In this document: positions 33,041 through 45,359 of the stretch, one piece after another
Position numbering within the stretch: position 1 is the stretch's first letter
Layout: the number at the start of each line of letters is the position of its first letter
Source: Pomphorhynchus laevis
Taxonomy: Eukaryota; Acanthocephala; Palaeacanthocephala; Echinorhynchida; Pomphorhynchidae
Direction of reading: 5' to 3'
Length of the DNA: 64,000 nucleotides
NCBI GenBank assembly: GCA_012934845.2
Contig: WNNJ02001820.1
Location: 124,001 to 188,000, forward strand
Position numbers and translations under genes: made by a program
Notes under the pieces: generated by a model
What the model saw: only the letters and a program-made list of their open reading frames with translations
Database searches by the model: none
Told to the model about the DNA's origin: nothing

Positions 33041-34400
33041 TGCTTTATCAAGATCTATTTTTCCAATCCAGCCAAATGCTCTATCCTTCCAAGAGACAAA
33101 CTTCTCCTTCTTAAATATCTTCCAGAAGAAAGACTGGGCTGGATTAAGGGAAGCAATGCTTACCCTATCCTTACCCAGTTGGAACCTATATCTAGTGCTC
33201 CAATATTATTTCGAGAGAACTTGCCTGGCAGAAGTAGAGAGATTGGGAAGACGGAGCATGTATGCTAAGGTCCTTTGTTTTGTCGGGGTGGGACTGTGAA
33301 TACGACCTTTGTAGGTAGTCGAAAGTATTGCGGTAGCTTGCGAATAGAGGTGGAAATTAAATTCGGTTTAACTCTCATTACAAATTCGGGGGAAGCGTTG
33401 GATAGCTGCCTGAAAGAAAGCCACTCTGATTTGATCAAAGTGGAATCTCATTCGAAGCAGCGTATCCTTCTCTATCCGCCAACGAATCAGGTCATGAGAG
33501 GTGGACAGATGTTGTCGCGACTGCTTCGTACAGTGGGGTTTTAACAACCACCTTTCATGGAGCAGTAATAAATCGAGGAGTGAATTTATTGATGTTCAAT
33601 GAAAGGTGGGGGACGATGGTTTGGGAATAAGGTAACCGTTCCTGGCTCTGCGGAGTGCTGCATTAGTTGAAGTCACTAAGTACAATGTCATAGCCGCTAT
33701 TTATAATCCTATCTAGGAGGTCATGGTTCTTGTGAATCTCACCTGGACGGATGTAGACATTGGCTAGACTAAGGCTTTTACCGTTCTTACATGGGTATAT
33801 AACTGAACAAGAAAGTGCTGGACAAAAATAGTTGAGTAAAAGGGACGATCTTATGGAGCATTTAACTAGGGTTAGAATGCATTGAGATGAAGAGGAGTGA
33901 AGCGGGGTTATGTACGGAGTGTAGTGGGAGCAAATGTGCTTAGAGATGAATCGATTAATGTTTTGGGGGGAGACGGATAGACCGCGTTTCCTGAAGGACT
34001 GTAACATCTGCATCTCTACCAGATAGGATTCTAATAGCAGAAGCTACTCCCGAATTCCACTAAAGGATATTCAGTGAAAAAGGCTCACAAGTACTCAGCA
34101 TTGTGTTGGGTCAGCTGGGTGGATTGCCTTAACCCTAGGCAGAACTAGGGGCGGAAAGGTTGCCTATCCCGCCACCAACTCCGTCCTGGGCGAGCACTTG
34201 TCCACGGGCAGTATCTTCATTTCCCATTAAGGCGCCATTTTTGCCCTTTAATAATTTACCAATCTTAATGGGGGAGAGAATAGCGTGAGCCGAAGCCCCC
34301 CTCTTTTTCGAATCTGGTACAGCAATTTGTTTCGTTATTTCCGGACTAGTGTAAAATACCGAAACCAGGGCAGCTACCATATCATCTACCTTCTTGATGG

Positions 34401-34440
34401 CGATTGTATCGGTGATTTAATCGAATCACCGATACAATCG
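34401..34440. repeat. Perfect 17-bp hairpin inside LINE J copy B ORF1
   Basis: Arms 34,401-34,417 (CGATTGTATCGGTGATT) and 34,424-34,440 are exact reverse complements with a 6-nt loop. The next 60 bp hold further shuffled copies of the same words (GGTGATTCG, AATCACCG, TACAATCGGT, TTCGAATCAC). They are absent from the matching part of copies A and E, so this is a local expansion after insertion. Confidence 0.75.
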
Positions 34441-35420
34441 GTGATTCGTAATCACCGTTACAATCGGTAATTCATTCTTCGAATCACATCAGTGATTCGA
34501 AGGATGTCACTATCGGACATTCCAGAGGTTGTGACGGAATGAGTTGATTTAACTTTCTTGGCTACATCAGACTGGAGAAAGTATTTCGGTAATCCTTAAA
34601 GCAAGTACATTTACGGGACTATGCCGGATGGCTCTCTCCACAGTTTGAACATAGGGGGTGCCACGCACTTTCCCCCGTAACCAATGCTATGGCTCGTTGG
34701 AAGATCACAAACGCCACAAGTCTTTGAGCAGGAGCAGTTTGAGTCCCAGTGCCCCCACTTATGACATGAATTACAGTGGGGGTAGGTAAGATCATCAGCA
34801 ATCAGAACAGAAAAGCGTAAATTGTACCCTAAAATGGGTTAAAATACGATTTTGCAAGAGTTTCAACATGCTCAATCCGGGATGAACAGAAGCCAACAGG
34901 AAGGGGAAATCCATTTTCCCCATATGAGGCATGAAGTTAGAAATTTCGTTTTGGGTTTTCAAAGCTTTGATATCCTTATCTTCTAAATGCAGCGGAAGAT
35001 TGTTTACTTTAACCGATGCTAGAATGGGTTTAAAATGAATCGAACCAAGATGTTTTAGATTCGAATCAAAGAAAATCTCATATTCCTTCGCAATATCAGA
35101 GATCACGAAGGAGATATTTATTGCAGACTCAAGAAACTTGAACGAATTGAACAGGATTCGTTTGGCATACTTATTCATATACGGTCTTAAATAGATATTA
35201 TATAAATTGTGCCTTTCTAGAGGCTGTGACAGAAAGATTACAATCAAGTTTTTAAGTTTAGGGATTGTGGGAGTACCTCAGCTCCCGGTAGATTAACAGT
35301 AGTTAAATCACTTACTTGGTTATCGAGATAAAAAAATCAACTTTTTACGTCCAAAAACGTCCATTTTGCTTGATAATTTGTTTCCTTTTGAAGCTCCTCA
35401 ACTATTTCTTACTTTGCTAC

Positions 35421-36125
35421 TCATTTCCGCAAAACAAAATAAGCAGGCTTATATACTATAAGCCTAATATAACCCAAATAGCATTTAACTTCCTCATCCC
35501 ACGTTAAGTCTTTTGTCGACTGTTTCAATAAACTACATATTGGCTTGCTAAGCCATCTTGCAACCGGGTAATGAGCTGTAAATTGTCCAGTCAAAGAATA
35601 TATTTCTAGTTTTGAAGAGGTAAGTTTATACCATACTACTGAGATTAAGCGTTTCCATTGTAATATATCTGATACACGCGCCAGCTGCACTCCCAGCAAT
35701 CGAGATCCTTCGATATCGGCGATTGGTTTTGCTTCTAATCCACAATTTCTTAATATTACTTCCATTTTAAATCCAGTTACGAAAACCGTATTAACAACAA
35801 TATCGTCGATATAATTATCCACAGCATGCTGCAGTTTATAGTGAGCAATAATATGACGAATTATCATAGTCATAACTTTAGGTGTCATATTCAGCCCCAA
35901 TCCCAAAACGCGTTAAACAGTATTGCTTTCCTTAATACGGTATGACTTGATAAGACCAAAGATCTTGACGCACATGTATTTGAAGATAGGATTTCGAAGA
36001 TCCAAGATCTGTATATGATCATCCCATTTCCTCCATTTACGAATACTTTCCCAGCATTCACCGTATGACTTGATATATGAGCGTTTAATTTTTGATAATC
36101 AAGCACCTGCTGAATTTTATTCTTA
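35421..36125 (-). mobile_element. LTR-retroelement fossil, RT region, family uncertain
   Basis: Remains of a retroviral-type reverse transcriptase with a YIDDI active-site box preceded by a GLNMTPKVMT segment, and an LDYQKLN block. The look differs from the neighbouring Gypsy (YLDDI), so it belongs to a different LTR-retroelement lineage. The Gypsy at 36,131-39,878 is inserted at its edge. Several breaks; old. An RNase H-like relic at 43,660-43,956 appears to be from the same family. Confidence 0.55.
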
Positions 36126-36130
36126 CAATG

Positions 36131-36220
36131 TGTAATAAAAGAGAGCTTTCCAAGATAAGCTTTATCAAAATCAATCTAAAACAACACAATACAGATTAGT
36201 TAATAGAAAATCATATATCA
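36131..36220 (-). repeat. 3' LTR of the Gypsy element (90 bp)
   Basis: Plus-strand ends are TGTAATAAAA and CATATATCA, the canonical TG...CA. Identical to 39,789-39,878. Flanked outside by CAATG (36,126-36,130). The last pol-side frame runs into this repeat. Ninety bp is very short for a Gypsy LTR. Confidence 0.95.
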
Positions 36221-39200
36221 TTCTTCTCGCCTTTTTCTATTGAATGTAGCTCAACTTCGTAGTCGCGTAAATACGAAGGTAGTCGTCTCTGTCGCGTCGG
36301 TTTGCAAGTTGTATGATTGTCGTCTAAGCGATTTATATTCTCGGTACACTCGTCATTTTGAGAACATGTGTCGATCGAATTTTGCGAATGTACATTGCTG
36401 GTATCCCGATAAAAATCGTTGATAGACGCTTCAGGGTTATTTTCGTTTGTTTCGATGGATCCTTCTCCTTGTGCTAATTTACTATTTGAAACAGTCACGA
36501 TCTTTCCATCATCTCTAGAGACACGACTATAATAAGGATTGGATGCTATCACAATAGCTTCATCAACTTTATTGTCATATTTGCCAGCTCTATCATTCTT
36601 CATCCAAACAGATGAATTTGGAATAAGCCAATGTGGCAAATCATTGATATTTATCATTCGACGCTGAAAACCAAACATTCGTTAATGTGGTGTAAAATTG
36701 GTACTGGTCGAGAGTAAACTACGAACTGCATTGAGCGCTTGAGGTAACATATCCTGCCAATTTTCTATAGGCAAATTGCACGATTCCAACGAAGCTGTTA
36801 TAGACGACCAAATGATCCCATTGTATCGTTCGACAAGTCCGTTTCCCTGTGGATGATAAGCATTCGAATGACTCTGTGCAGTACCATGTGAAAACAAAAA
36901 TTCTCGTAGTTCGTTTGACATAAAGGATTTTCCACGATCGCTGTGTATGTAAGCTGGTAGACCAAACATGCAAAATAGCGACTTCAGACACTTGATTACA
37001 GTGGTAGACGACATATCTCTGCAGGGAAATACGAATGGGAACCTTGAATATTCATCGATGATACACAAGGCATAAATGTTTTCATTGTTTGAAGGCATAG
37101 GACCTTTGAAATCGATATTCAGCCTTTCAAATGGTCTAGTGGCCTTGACTAGCTGTCCCATTGCTGCTGGTTGATAAAAGCGAGGTTTAAGACGACGGCA
37201 TATTTTACATTTTCCAACCATCTCGCGAATATCGTCTATTCCATATGGTAAATTCATCGTTTTAACGTAATGGTGCAAACGGATTATACCGGCATGGCAG
37301 AGTTTATCATGTAATTGATACAAATGGGAGACATTAGCATTGCACAAAATTGCATTATCTCGTGACAGGGCGTCCGCACATTCATTCTGCCATCCGGGTC
37401 TGTACATAATGTCGAAGCGATAAGGTGACAATTCAATCTTCCAACGTGCAAATTTATCAGCTTTGATTTTGCTGCATTTATGATTTCCAAACATCATGCT
37501 AACAGATCTTTGATCTGTTATTAACTTAAAAGGACGATTTGTGAGATGGTGTCTCCAATATCGAACGCTTTCGACAACTGCCATTGCCTCTAGTTCTATA
37601 GCTGATTGTTTTCGTTGTGAGTTTGAAAGCGATCGGGAGAAAAACGCAACAGGTCGAGAATCTTGACTTAGTATAGCACCAATAGCACAATTCGATGCAT
37701 CGGTCTCAACGACAAATTCTTTATAAGGGTCAATAGCTGCAAGTGATGCAGATGCAATATCGTTTTTAAGATTTTTTATCGCACATGTCACTTCATCATT
37801 GAGTGGAAACAAAATAACATTTAATAGAGGCTTAATTTTGAGTGAAAAGTTCTCGATCCACTTTGCATAATGAGCGAACATTCCACACATCCTTTTTAAC
37901 GACTTCTGATCGTGTGGATTTTGCATCTCCATTAGTGGTTTAACTCTGCTCGGGTCAGGACGGATAGTGCCTTGCGAAATTAAGTAGCCCAAAAAAACAA
38001 ATCGTTTCTAATTGGTATTCAGACTTTTGCTTCGAAATTGTTAGATTTAGCGAATTGGCAATTTTCATGAAACAAGTTAGACGTTCGTTATGTTCTTCGA
38101 CAGTATTACCGCAAATTATAATGTCATCTAGATAAGCATATGTTCCCGTCAAATTCTTTTCTTCGATAACTGAATCCATCAGTCGTTGAAAACAGGGAAC
38201 AGCATTAGTAATACCGAAGGGCAATCGACAAAATTGCCACAGACGTCCATTGGCTTCAAAGGCTGTGTACGGTCTATCTTGCTTTCGAATAGATACTTGA
38301 TGATAGGCAGACGATAAATCAAGTCTTGAAAAAACTTTAAAAGTCGATACCCTGTCTATAATCGCTTGAATATTCGGTAATGGGTATGCGTCTAATTGAG
38401 TATAGTAATTGATTGTACGGGAATAATCTATAACCATTCGTGGCTTGTGAAGCTGAGAACGAACGACAAGTACTTGAGATCTCCACGGTGATCTGCTTTG
38501 CTCAATTATTCCATCGTTTTGCAAATTTTGAATCTCCTTTCGTATAAAACCGAGATCATCATAATTATAACGTCTAGATTTTGATGCAATGGGTTTTACA
38601 TTTGAAGGCAGATTAGGAAATAGGTCAGGAGCTTCTAGTTTGGCAGACTGAATGTGATTGATTTGCACCGATGATGACTGTCCATTAAAATTTAAAGTAA
38701 GAGATTTCAATTTTGACAAAAAATCGAGACCAATAATTACCGGAAAACATAATCTATCCATCGCGAAAAACTTTACAGTTTTATATGAGATTCCATTAAA
38801 AACCATATCTACGATACAATATTCGGTGATTTACTTAGTTGTTGATTTCGTAGCCATTACTACGTGTTCATTGCACTTCAATTTTGAAAGATTTAATAAG
38901 TGTACAGTCGAAGAATCGATAAAATTGTGCGTGCTACCAGTATCAATAAGTGCCACAATTTGTTGAGATTGAATTTCTACTGTCTCAGTGCATTTCATCA
39001 GTTGATTTGACAAACGTGGAGAGATGCGAGACGAAAGGCATTCCAGGGTCGCAGAGATATGCGAAGTTTTCGATGACTTAAACACTGATGCAAAATGTCC
39101 TTTTTTTCCACATTGATAGCAAGTAGCATTTTTAGCAGGACAAGCAGTGCGATAATGACGAGCTCGACCACAAAAGTAACAATTAAGTTGATTGGTGTGT

Positions 39201-39788
39201 AAAACCGATTCTTTAGTGTTTGAAGGACGAATTTCGATTTTGTTAATCGATGCCGACGATGAATGATTTAGCGATATGTCGCTTTGATTTTCAGTTGTGC
39301 GAAATTGATCGGATTGAACTTGTGCGGATTCTAACGCGTATGCAAGTGTCAACATTTCTTCGAGCGAGTTGGCTTTATGTTCCAACAGTCGCTGGCGAAT
39401 GTACGACGATCGGATGCCCTTTACGAAAGAACCAAGAATATGCTGTTTTCTATTCTCTAATGCAACCACATATTTGAAATCGCATTCATCCGCAAGCGCC
39501 TCCAATTGACGAACATACTGCGACAACGTCTGATTGTCGGTTTGTGTTGAACTGTGAAGTTTATACCGAGCAAAAACTGAGTTGATTGGATGGAGCAGTA
39601 TACCATCGAGTATAAAGACAGCCTCCACAAAAGTTGTACATTTTGAAATCGGCAAGTATAATCGCGTCGATAACAGATTTACCAACAAAGAAAGTTGTTG
39701 CGCATCAGATGGGCTATCCAAACAAGAAATAAACGATTGAAATTTTGAGCTGTTAACAAATAACTATATACAATTGATTTTGATAAAT

Positions 39789-39878
39789 TGTAATAAAAGA
39801 GAGCTTTCCAAGATAAGCTTTATCAAAATCAATCTAAAACAACACAATACAGATTAGTTAATAGAAAATCATATATCA
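39789..39878 (-). repeat. 5' LTR of the Gypsy element (90 bp)
   Basis: Identical to the 3' LTR and flanked by CAATG (39,879-39,883). Just inside it, the presumed primer-binding region contains TTTATCAAAATCAAT on the element strand, a perfect complement of ATTGATTTTGATAAA within the LTR. This arrangement fits the self-priming known in Tf1/sushi-type Gypsy elements. Confidence 0.95.
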
Positions 39879-40075
39879 CAATGCTGCAAAAGACCCAATT
39901 TCCTAGGTCTGTCTAATTTTCAGGCGGATAAAAAACTAACCGGTTTGTATCAGTCATATTGTCATGATCATACTTTAATAATGATTTGTAACTTATTATT
40001 TTGATAACCTATTTATTGTAGATAGCTGAATAAAGCCTTATTCGGTTTGATTATGTCAATTTATTCAGCAATTGT

Positions 40076-42470
40076 TCTCCTTAACTCAGTCTATCGATGG
40101 ACAAACTACTCGTGCCTAATCTTTTAATCTGGATCCCAATGCAACATATGCTCAAGATAAATGGAATCATTAGCGCAAAAAACTTCTTAACTTTCTTGCA
40201 TTACAAGGATCGATCACGGATGAACACAAAGTTTGTACTTGCCAATCTTCTTTTTCACGATTATACAACCTCATAACAGATTCCGCATCTTTCGAATCTG
40301 CTCTGAGCACGCTCGGCAAGAAATTTCAAAAACCGGTAAATTTTGTTTTTACTAGATTTTAACTACACACATGCCGCCAAGATAAATCAATGAATATTCC
40401 CCAATTTGCCAGGAAGCTTGAAGATTTGGCCAGCAAATCTAACTTCGACGCAGTTTATGCTGAAACAAATAGCAGAAGCCACATCATTGACGCTCGAGTT
40501 TAGAGCATGCATAATTATTATATCAGAGAAAGGATACTTGAGTTGAACAAAAGTGATTTTGATGAAATTGTTCTAATGACATCATCTTTAAAAGCACTGC
40601 CACGTTCCATTCCACCGAAGACACGACAACTTTTGCGTCTATTTATGGCGATAACGACTAACTTTTTCAATCCCAGGTAACAAATGAACAATTGGTCAAA
40701 GCATCTTGGTGACATACATATCCAAAATTACGTTTCTTGTGTGGTAACTATAATCATCCACGCAGTAAGTGTCCCGCACGCTTCGCTATTTGCCACAATT
40801 GCTTAAGGCAGAGTCACTTCGCCAAACTTTGTAGATCAAAACGAAAATCTAATATATTAACGTCGTCTCTTTGTATTCTATCTGAATCAGACAGAAACGT
40901 ATTCATTAACTCAAATGTCTGTAAATGATATAAAGATTGATTGTCCATGTTGTAGTTTCTCGATATTATCGTGCTTATGTGCTGATGCTACTATATTAGG
41001 TAGAGAATTCATGAAAGAAACATGCCTTTGTAACTTTTGCTGTCGGCGAAAGACTACCAAGAAGGGCACTTGCAAGTGTGTCTCCTTGCAAGTTTCCTTT
41101 CGGTGTAACTAATACCTATTCAGTTTTTCAACGTATCATGAAACTTATTGACGATTTCCAACTGGAAGGGGTATTTGCATACTTAGATTATATAATCGTG
41201 TGTTGTCAAAACACCAAAGAATATGGTAATAGGTTTAAACGGCTCATGAATGTAGTCAATAATGTAAATATAAAATTTTCACAAGAAAAATCTCGCTTGA
41301 GAAAAACAGAACAAAATTTCCTGGGATATTATATTCGGAAGGGATACATCAAACCAGATACCAAACGGATCAAACCGCTTTTATCTTTTCCGACCACAAA
41401 CAACCATACATCCCTTAAAAAACGTTTACCAATGCTCGCGTATTACTCAAAATAAATACCGAGTTTTTCATCAAATATACGACCTTCAGTCGAGTCAAAT
41501 CATTCGGCCTTTAGTCGAGTCAAATCGTACTATCGCATTATTTTCTAGATCACTTCCTAAATCTGCACTACACCAATTTAGCATAGGCAAAGAAACCTTC
41601 GTCATCGTTGAAGCTTTCAAGCGCTGGAAGCATTTTCTGTTGGGTCAATATTTCAATGTAATAACTGATCAAAGATCAGTTTCATTCATGTTTAATCAGA
41701 AATTGTCCAATCGGAATCAAGAGTGACAAAGTGGCGAGTTTGAGAATCGAATTAGCTTCATTTAATTTTAGTATACAATATCGACCGGGTAAAAATAATC
41801 AAGTTGCTGATTTTATATCAAGAATAAAATGTTCTTTCTGTCAAGTCACACAAGACCTTAGAAACATTCACGAATCTTTGTGTCACAAGTATAACACGAA
41901 TGCTTCCTTACGTTGTTTCTCATGAATAAACCTACAACAAAAAGGGCGTAACTGATATCGTGTCATTATGTTGAATATGGGCAGAACTGAATCCGCAATA
42001 TGCTATACGCGATACAGTACACGTTATTAAAGCTACTCAATCACTCGACACGCTTAGCATTGATTTCAAGGGTTCCTTGCTATCAACTTCAGAAAAGGAG
42101 TATTTGCTCTGCGTAATCGATGAATATTCAAGATTACTTTTCGCCATTCATTGCAGAAATACTTCGTTGTCATCATTACCTAATGCACTAAATCAAGTCT
42201 TCAACATATTTTGATACACAGCAAGCGTACACAGTGATCAAGATACATGTTTTCAGTCGACTGAATTCAAATCTTTACTTAATTCACGAGGAATAAGTTG
42301 ATTCAGAAGCTCAAGTTGCAATCCACGAGGAATAAAGTCAAGCAGAATGTTATGTTGATATAATTTGGAAAATTACACAACTCGCGTTTAAATCCGTCAA
42401 GAAAACGGCATCAGAATAGGAAAATATTTTATATTTAGCTGTCTTCTTTACGCACTCTGATATGCACATC
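40076..42470 (+). mobile_element. Old Ty3/Gypsy fossil
   Basis: Degraded copy in the opposite orientation to the compact Gypsy. In order: gag-like remains, a CCHC zinc-knuckle patch (about 40,730-40,860), RT remains with a YLD-type active-site region (about 41,080-41,450), RNase H remains (about 41,500-41,800), and integrase remains (about 41,850-42,400). Many breaks (well over ten), no LTRs recognised. Much older than its neighbour. Confidence 0.75.
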
Positions 42471-43017
42471 AACGGGATATACTCATTATCAACGTTTGTT
42501 TTCGTTTCCAATAAATTCTAGGGGCAAATCCAAGATACCAACGTGGCTAGTAAATATTGAAAATGTTTTTCTTCGTCGAAATCCAAGATTAAAATAATAT
42601 TCTTGTTCGCAGGTAAAAATTCTACAATCAAATGGTCATTATTCAACATTACAAACACCCATCCAAGAAGAATTGAGAAATGCCTCGTGGGTGGAATTAT
42701 ATTGTATTGCGAATATATTACAAATTTCAAACTATATTACAAATATCAAATAATATCTTTATATTATTTGATATTAAATATATTTGAAAACTGTAATTAT
42801 AATATTTGATATTTGGTGTTATTTGATTATTAAGAATTGTTTTAAGTATTTTTACATTACACACATGTAAAATGAAAATATTCACCGACTATAATAACAA
42901 TAATAGCAAGATTTTCTTAACAGAAACATACAAAAGTCGATAAGTACACAAAAAAACACATACTTTGATAAAATAACATTCTTCTACGTTATATCTTCGC
43001 CAACAACTTCTTCTGAC
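42471..43017. other. AT-rich spacer with a 15-bp hairpin
   Basis: No gene is recognisable. Arms 42,742-42,756 (AATATCAAATAATAT) and 42,761-42,775 form a perfect inverted repeat with a 4-nt loop; composition alone makes such structures fairly likely here. Confidence 0.4.
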
Positions 43018-45194
43018 TTGTTCTATACCTTTACGGCCTCAGGTCCAGATGGATCTGAGCCACCGGCTGCATCAGCGCGTCGCCTTCCGACTAAACCATT
43101 CGGATTCTCTCACCCTCTAAGAGTTCAGTCGAGGCGGACTATGGTCGGTAATCTCGAGATAACGAGCTTGAGAAACCTTAGTCTTGGATCTAGGGACGTC
43201 CTTTAGAGAAAAATTCTAATTCCGAGATAGCCCAAGTACCCCATAGGCGTATTTGGGTTTTTCCATTCAATGACAAATGCTGGGCCCGTTTCAAAGCCCA
43301 CCTATCTCTATTCAGGATACGTTTAAGTCTATCCAGGTCAGCTTTCGCCGACTAGTTTACCGTAATGGTAAAACCCAGATATGTTACTCGATTCTTAAAG
43401 GTGGAGAGTACTTGAGACTGCACGATGGATGAGAGAGTGCTAGTCTCTTAAGTTATTTCTTCGTGGCAGGGGCGCCATGAAAGACTACAACCTGCGATTT
43501 CTCGGAGTTTAAAAAATGATTGGAAGAGGATATCTGATCTTTTAATCTTAAAAAGAATCGGCTGATGTCCGAAATTTCATCTTTGCACCTGCGTCCAGAA
43601 AACAGGGCTGTGGTATCATCAGCATATACCACAATATGTTGATTGCGTTTGAAACCATGAAGAGAACAATGGAACTGTTGATGAATCAGTAACCAGCTTT
43701 ATTGATGACAGCTCCCATTGTATCGCCTAACGCAGTCAATTCAGTACATAATCTAACTTTGCAGCATTTATATGTTTATAATCGTCAACTCTGCGGGATC
43801 AGCTTAAGTCTTCTACTATAGTACCGTCGATATCGATTACAACACCTATAACAATACTACTCTCATCCACGAACAATGCCACGTATAGACTGACTAACTG
43901 TTCATGTTTCCCTTCATGGATCGGAATCACCCAAATAGCATTTAACTTCCTCAATTACTCAGCATATCCTATCGTCGACGAGATCATCCCATCCTATCAT
44001 CGGAACCAGAGGCGGAAAAGTGGCCGAATTCGCTACTAGTCACGATAGGTGGAACCGGTTGCTCACGGGCAGTATCTTCATTCACCTCGTTAGACGTAGC
44101 CCAGATCAAATCCTTCCAAGCCAGCTTCAGTGCGACTATGCTAAGCGCAGACCCTGTTCGTTTATTAGATTTTGGTGACTTCTTTATATTATTGGTCTTC
44201 CGATAAGGATGAGGACGGAAATATTCCGCTAATTGCTTCACCAATTTTTGGAACAATTTTTCATGGTGAATCAATGATACCTGATATTTATCTCTAATAA
44301 GTTTTAGAATTTCCATATTTAGCATTCTGTCATCTTTCTTGTTAGACGAGACAGCTTCCATGAAGTTAGTCGGTTTTGCTGTCACACTCCTGTGTCTCTT
44401 TTGGTATGCCTTAAAGATTTTACACTTTTTTGACCATGAGGGGTGCTTACCACCACAGTCTGAGCAAAATGCCTTACATTTACACTTCCCAGGATGTATA
44501 GCAGTTGTACAACACACCCCAGACTTATAGGGTAGTGAATATTCAGCAGACTAATACCCCTACTGATGAAAATTGTTGCAATGAGGGTTCATTATTGAGT
44601 CGGGGGTTCGATTATTGAAAATCTCAAGTTATACCCCGTAAAAGGATTGCATGTCGATATCGGCAGTCTTAGAGCTTCATCCACCGTGGCATTGCAAAAC
44701 GCCACGGGAATGGGGAAGCCTTTGATCCTTTTTATAAAGCTAACGTTTGAGATTTTGTAATCACTTTTTAGGGATGATCTATCTTCCTCTGAAATGAAGG
44801 TTGGCATAGTGTTTACCTTTGTTGTTGCAAGGATTTGTTTGGAAGAAATTATACCTAGTTCAGAATGTTCGTTTTTAAAGTAGTCGACGTACGACATTGC
44901 CAGATATGGAGTGCTGAATGAGATTTAAATCTCAGATTAGTAGTATTTTATTGCATTGAAGAATATTCTTTTTTATTGATAGGCAAAGCCTCTTATAAAA
45001 ACATTGAACATGTTCTGTCTTTCCAGAGGCACCAAAAGTTTGATAGTCATCAGATTGGATAATTTTGGTAGCGTGAGGAGTTCCCCCTTCGGAATATATT
45101 CATCAAGAGAAGCTAAATATCTACTAACCTCCTTGGCATGAAATTACGTTATTACTGAATTCTTTGATCGCTCCGATGTGCTAAATTTACTCAT
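43018..45194 (-). mobile_element. LINE J copy C, internally deleted and interrupted
   Basis: The 3' segment (43,018 to about 43,660) matches copy E 61,165-61,800; the 5' segment (43,984-45,194) is ORF1. Between them the whole endonuclease and most RT are missing, and about 300 bp of an LTR-retroelement RNase H relic lies in their place. ORF1 begins at an ATG at 45,194 (MSKFSTSERSKNSVIT), has the PKLSNLMTIKLLVPLERQNM block and a knuckle patch CGGKHPSWSKKC, but is interrupted. Its start lies 165 bp from the start of PAGM-like 2 on the opposite strand. Confidence 0.8.
43660..43956 (-). mobile_element. LTR-retroelement RNase H relic within LINE J copy C
   Basis: Minus-strand conceptual reading shows an RNase H-like layout (an acidic DES.. 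strand, a DDY.HIN.A.LD helix and a TDS motif) with several breaks. The end at about 43,930-43,956 is identical over about 24 bp (CCCAAATAGCATTTAACTTC) to 35,475-35,498 in the RT relic, linking the two fossils to one family. Confidence 0.5.
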
Positions 45195-45359
45195 TTTTTC
45201 AAACCTCACCGACTAATGCTACTATCAGCGGTGATTATAGTTGAAAGAATTTTCGGCGAATGATTATTTGCCGCTGTTTAACATTTTACGTTAAAATCCT
45301 TTATCATTAAAACAACAGACAATTCAATTAAAATAAACTATAAGCTATTGTTTAAAAAC

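Larger units (their letters stand above)
31660..35250 (-). mobile_element. LINE J copy B, full span but broken
   Basis: The 3' end near 31,660 matches the ends of copies C (43,020) and E (61,165): CAGGTCC..GGATCTGAGCC. ORF2 RT remains at 32,081-33,040 (AVFLDFSAAFDRISIPF, GVPQGCPLSPILY; the active site reads VVYANDTT rather than YADD), endonuclease remains at 33,663-34,013, ORF1 remains at 34,135-35,247 with a zinc-knuckle patch near 34,619-34,801. Many frameshifts. A 17-bp hairpin lies in ORF1 (34,401-34,440). An older copy than A, D or E. Confidence 0.8.
36131..39878 (-). mobile_element. Ty3/Gypsy-type LTR retrotransposon, compact, recent insertion
   Basis: A 3,748-bp element bounded by identical 90-bp LTRs and a 5-bp target-site duplication CAATG (36,126-36,130 and 39,879-39,883). 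In element order: a gag-like part with two CCHC zinc knuckles and an aspartic protease (about 39,720-38,830), then pol with RT (YLDDI box), RNase H and integrase (HHCC zinc domain and catalytic core, about 38,800-36,680), then an integrase C-terminal part reaching the 3' LTR. Separate gag and pol frames are usual in the family. It looks nearly whole, with about two breaks. LTR identity suggests a young insertion, though 90 bp gives a coarse clock. Confidence 0.9.

Noticed and set aside
36240-36422. Plus-strand 60-codon frame inside the Gypsy element
   Set aside because: Antisense to the integrase C-terminal part of the minus-strand element.
45348-45359. TTG start for PAGM-like 2
   Set aside because: A TTG start is implausible for an animal gene, and the first ATG at 45,360 aligns with the start region of the paralogues.
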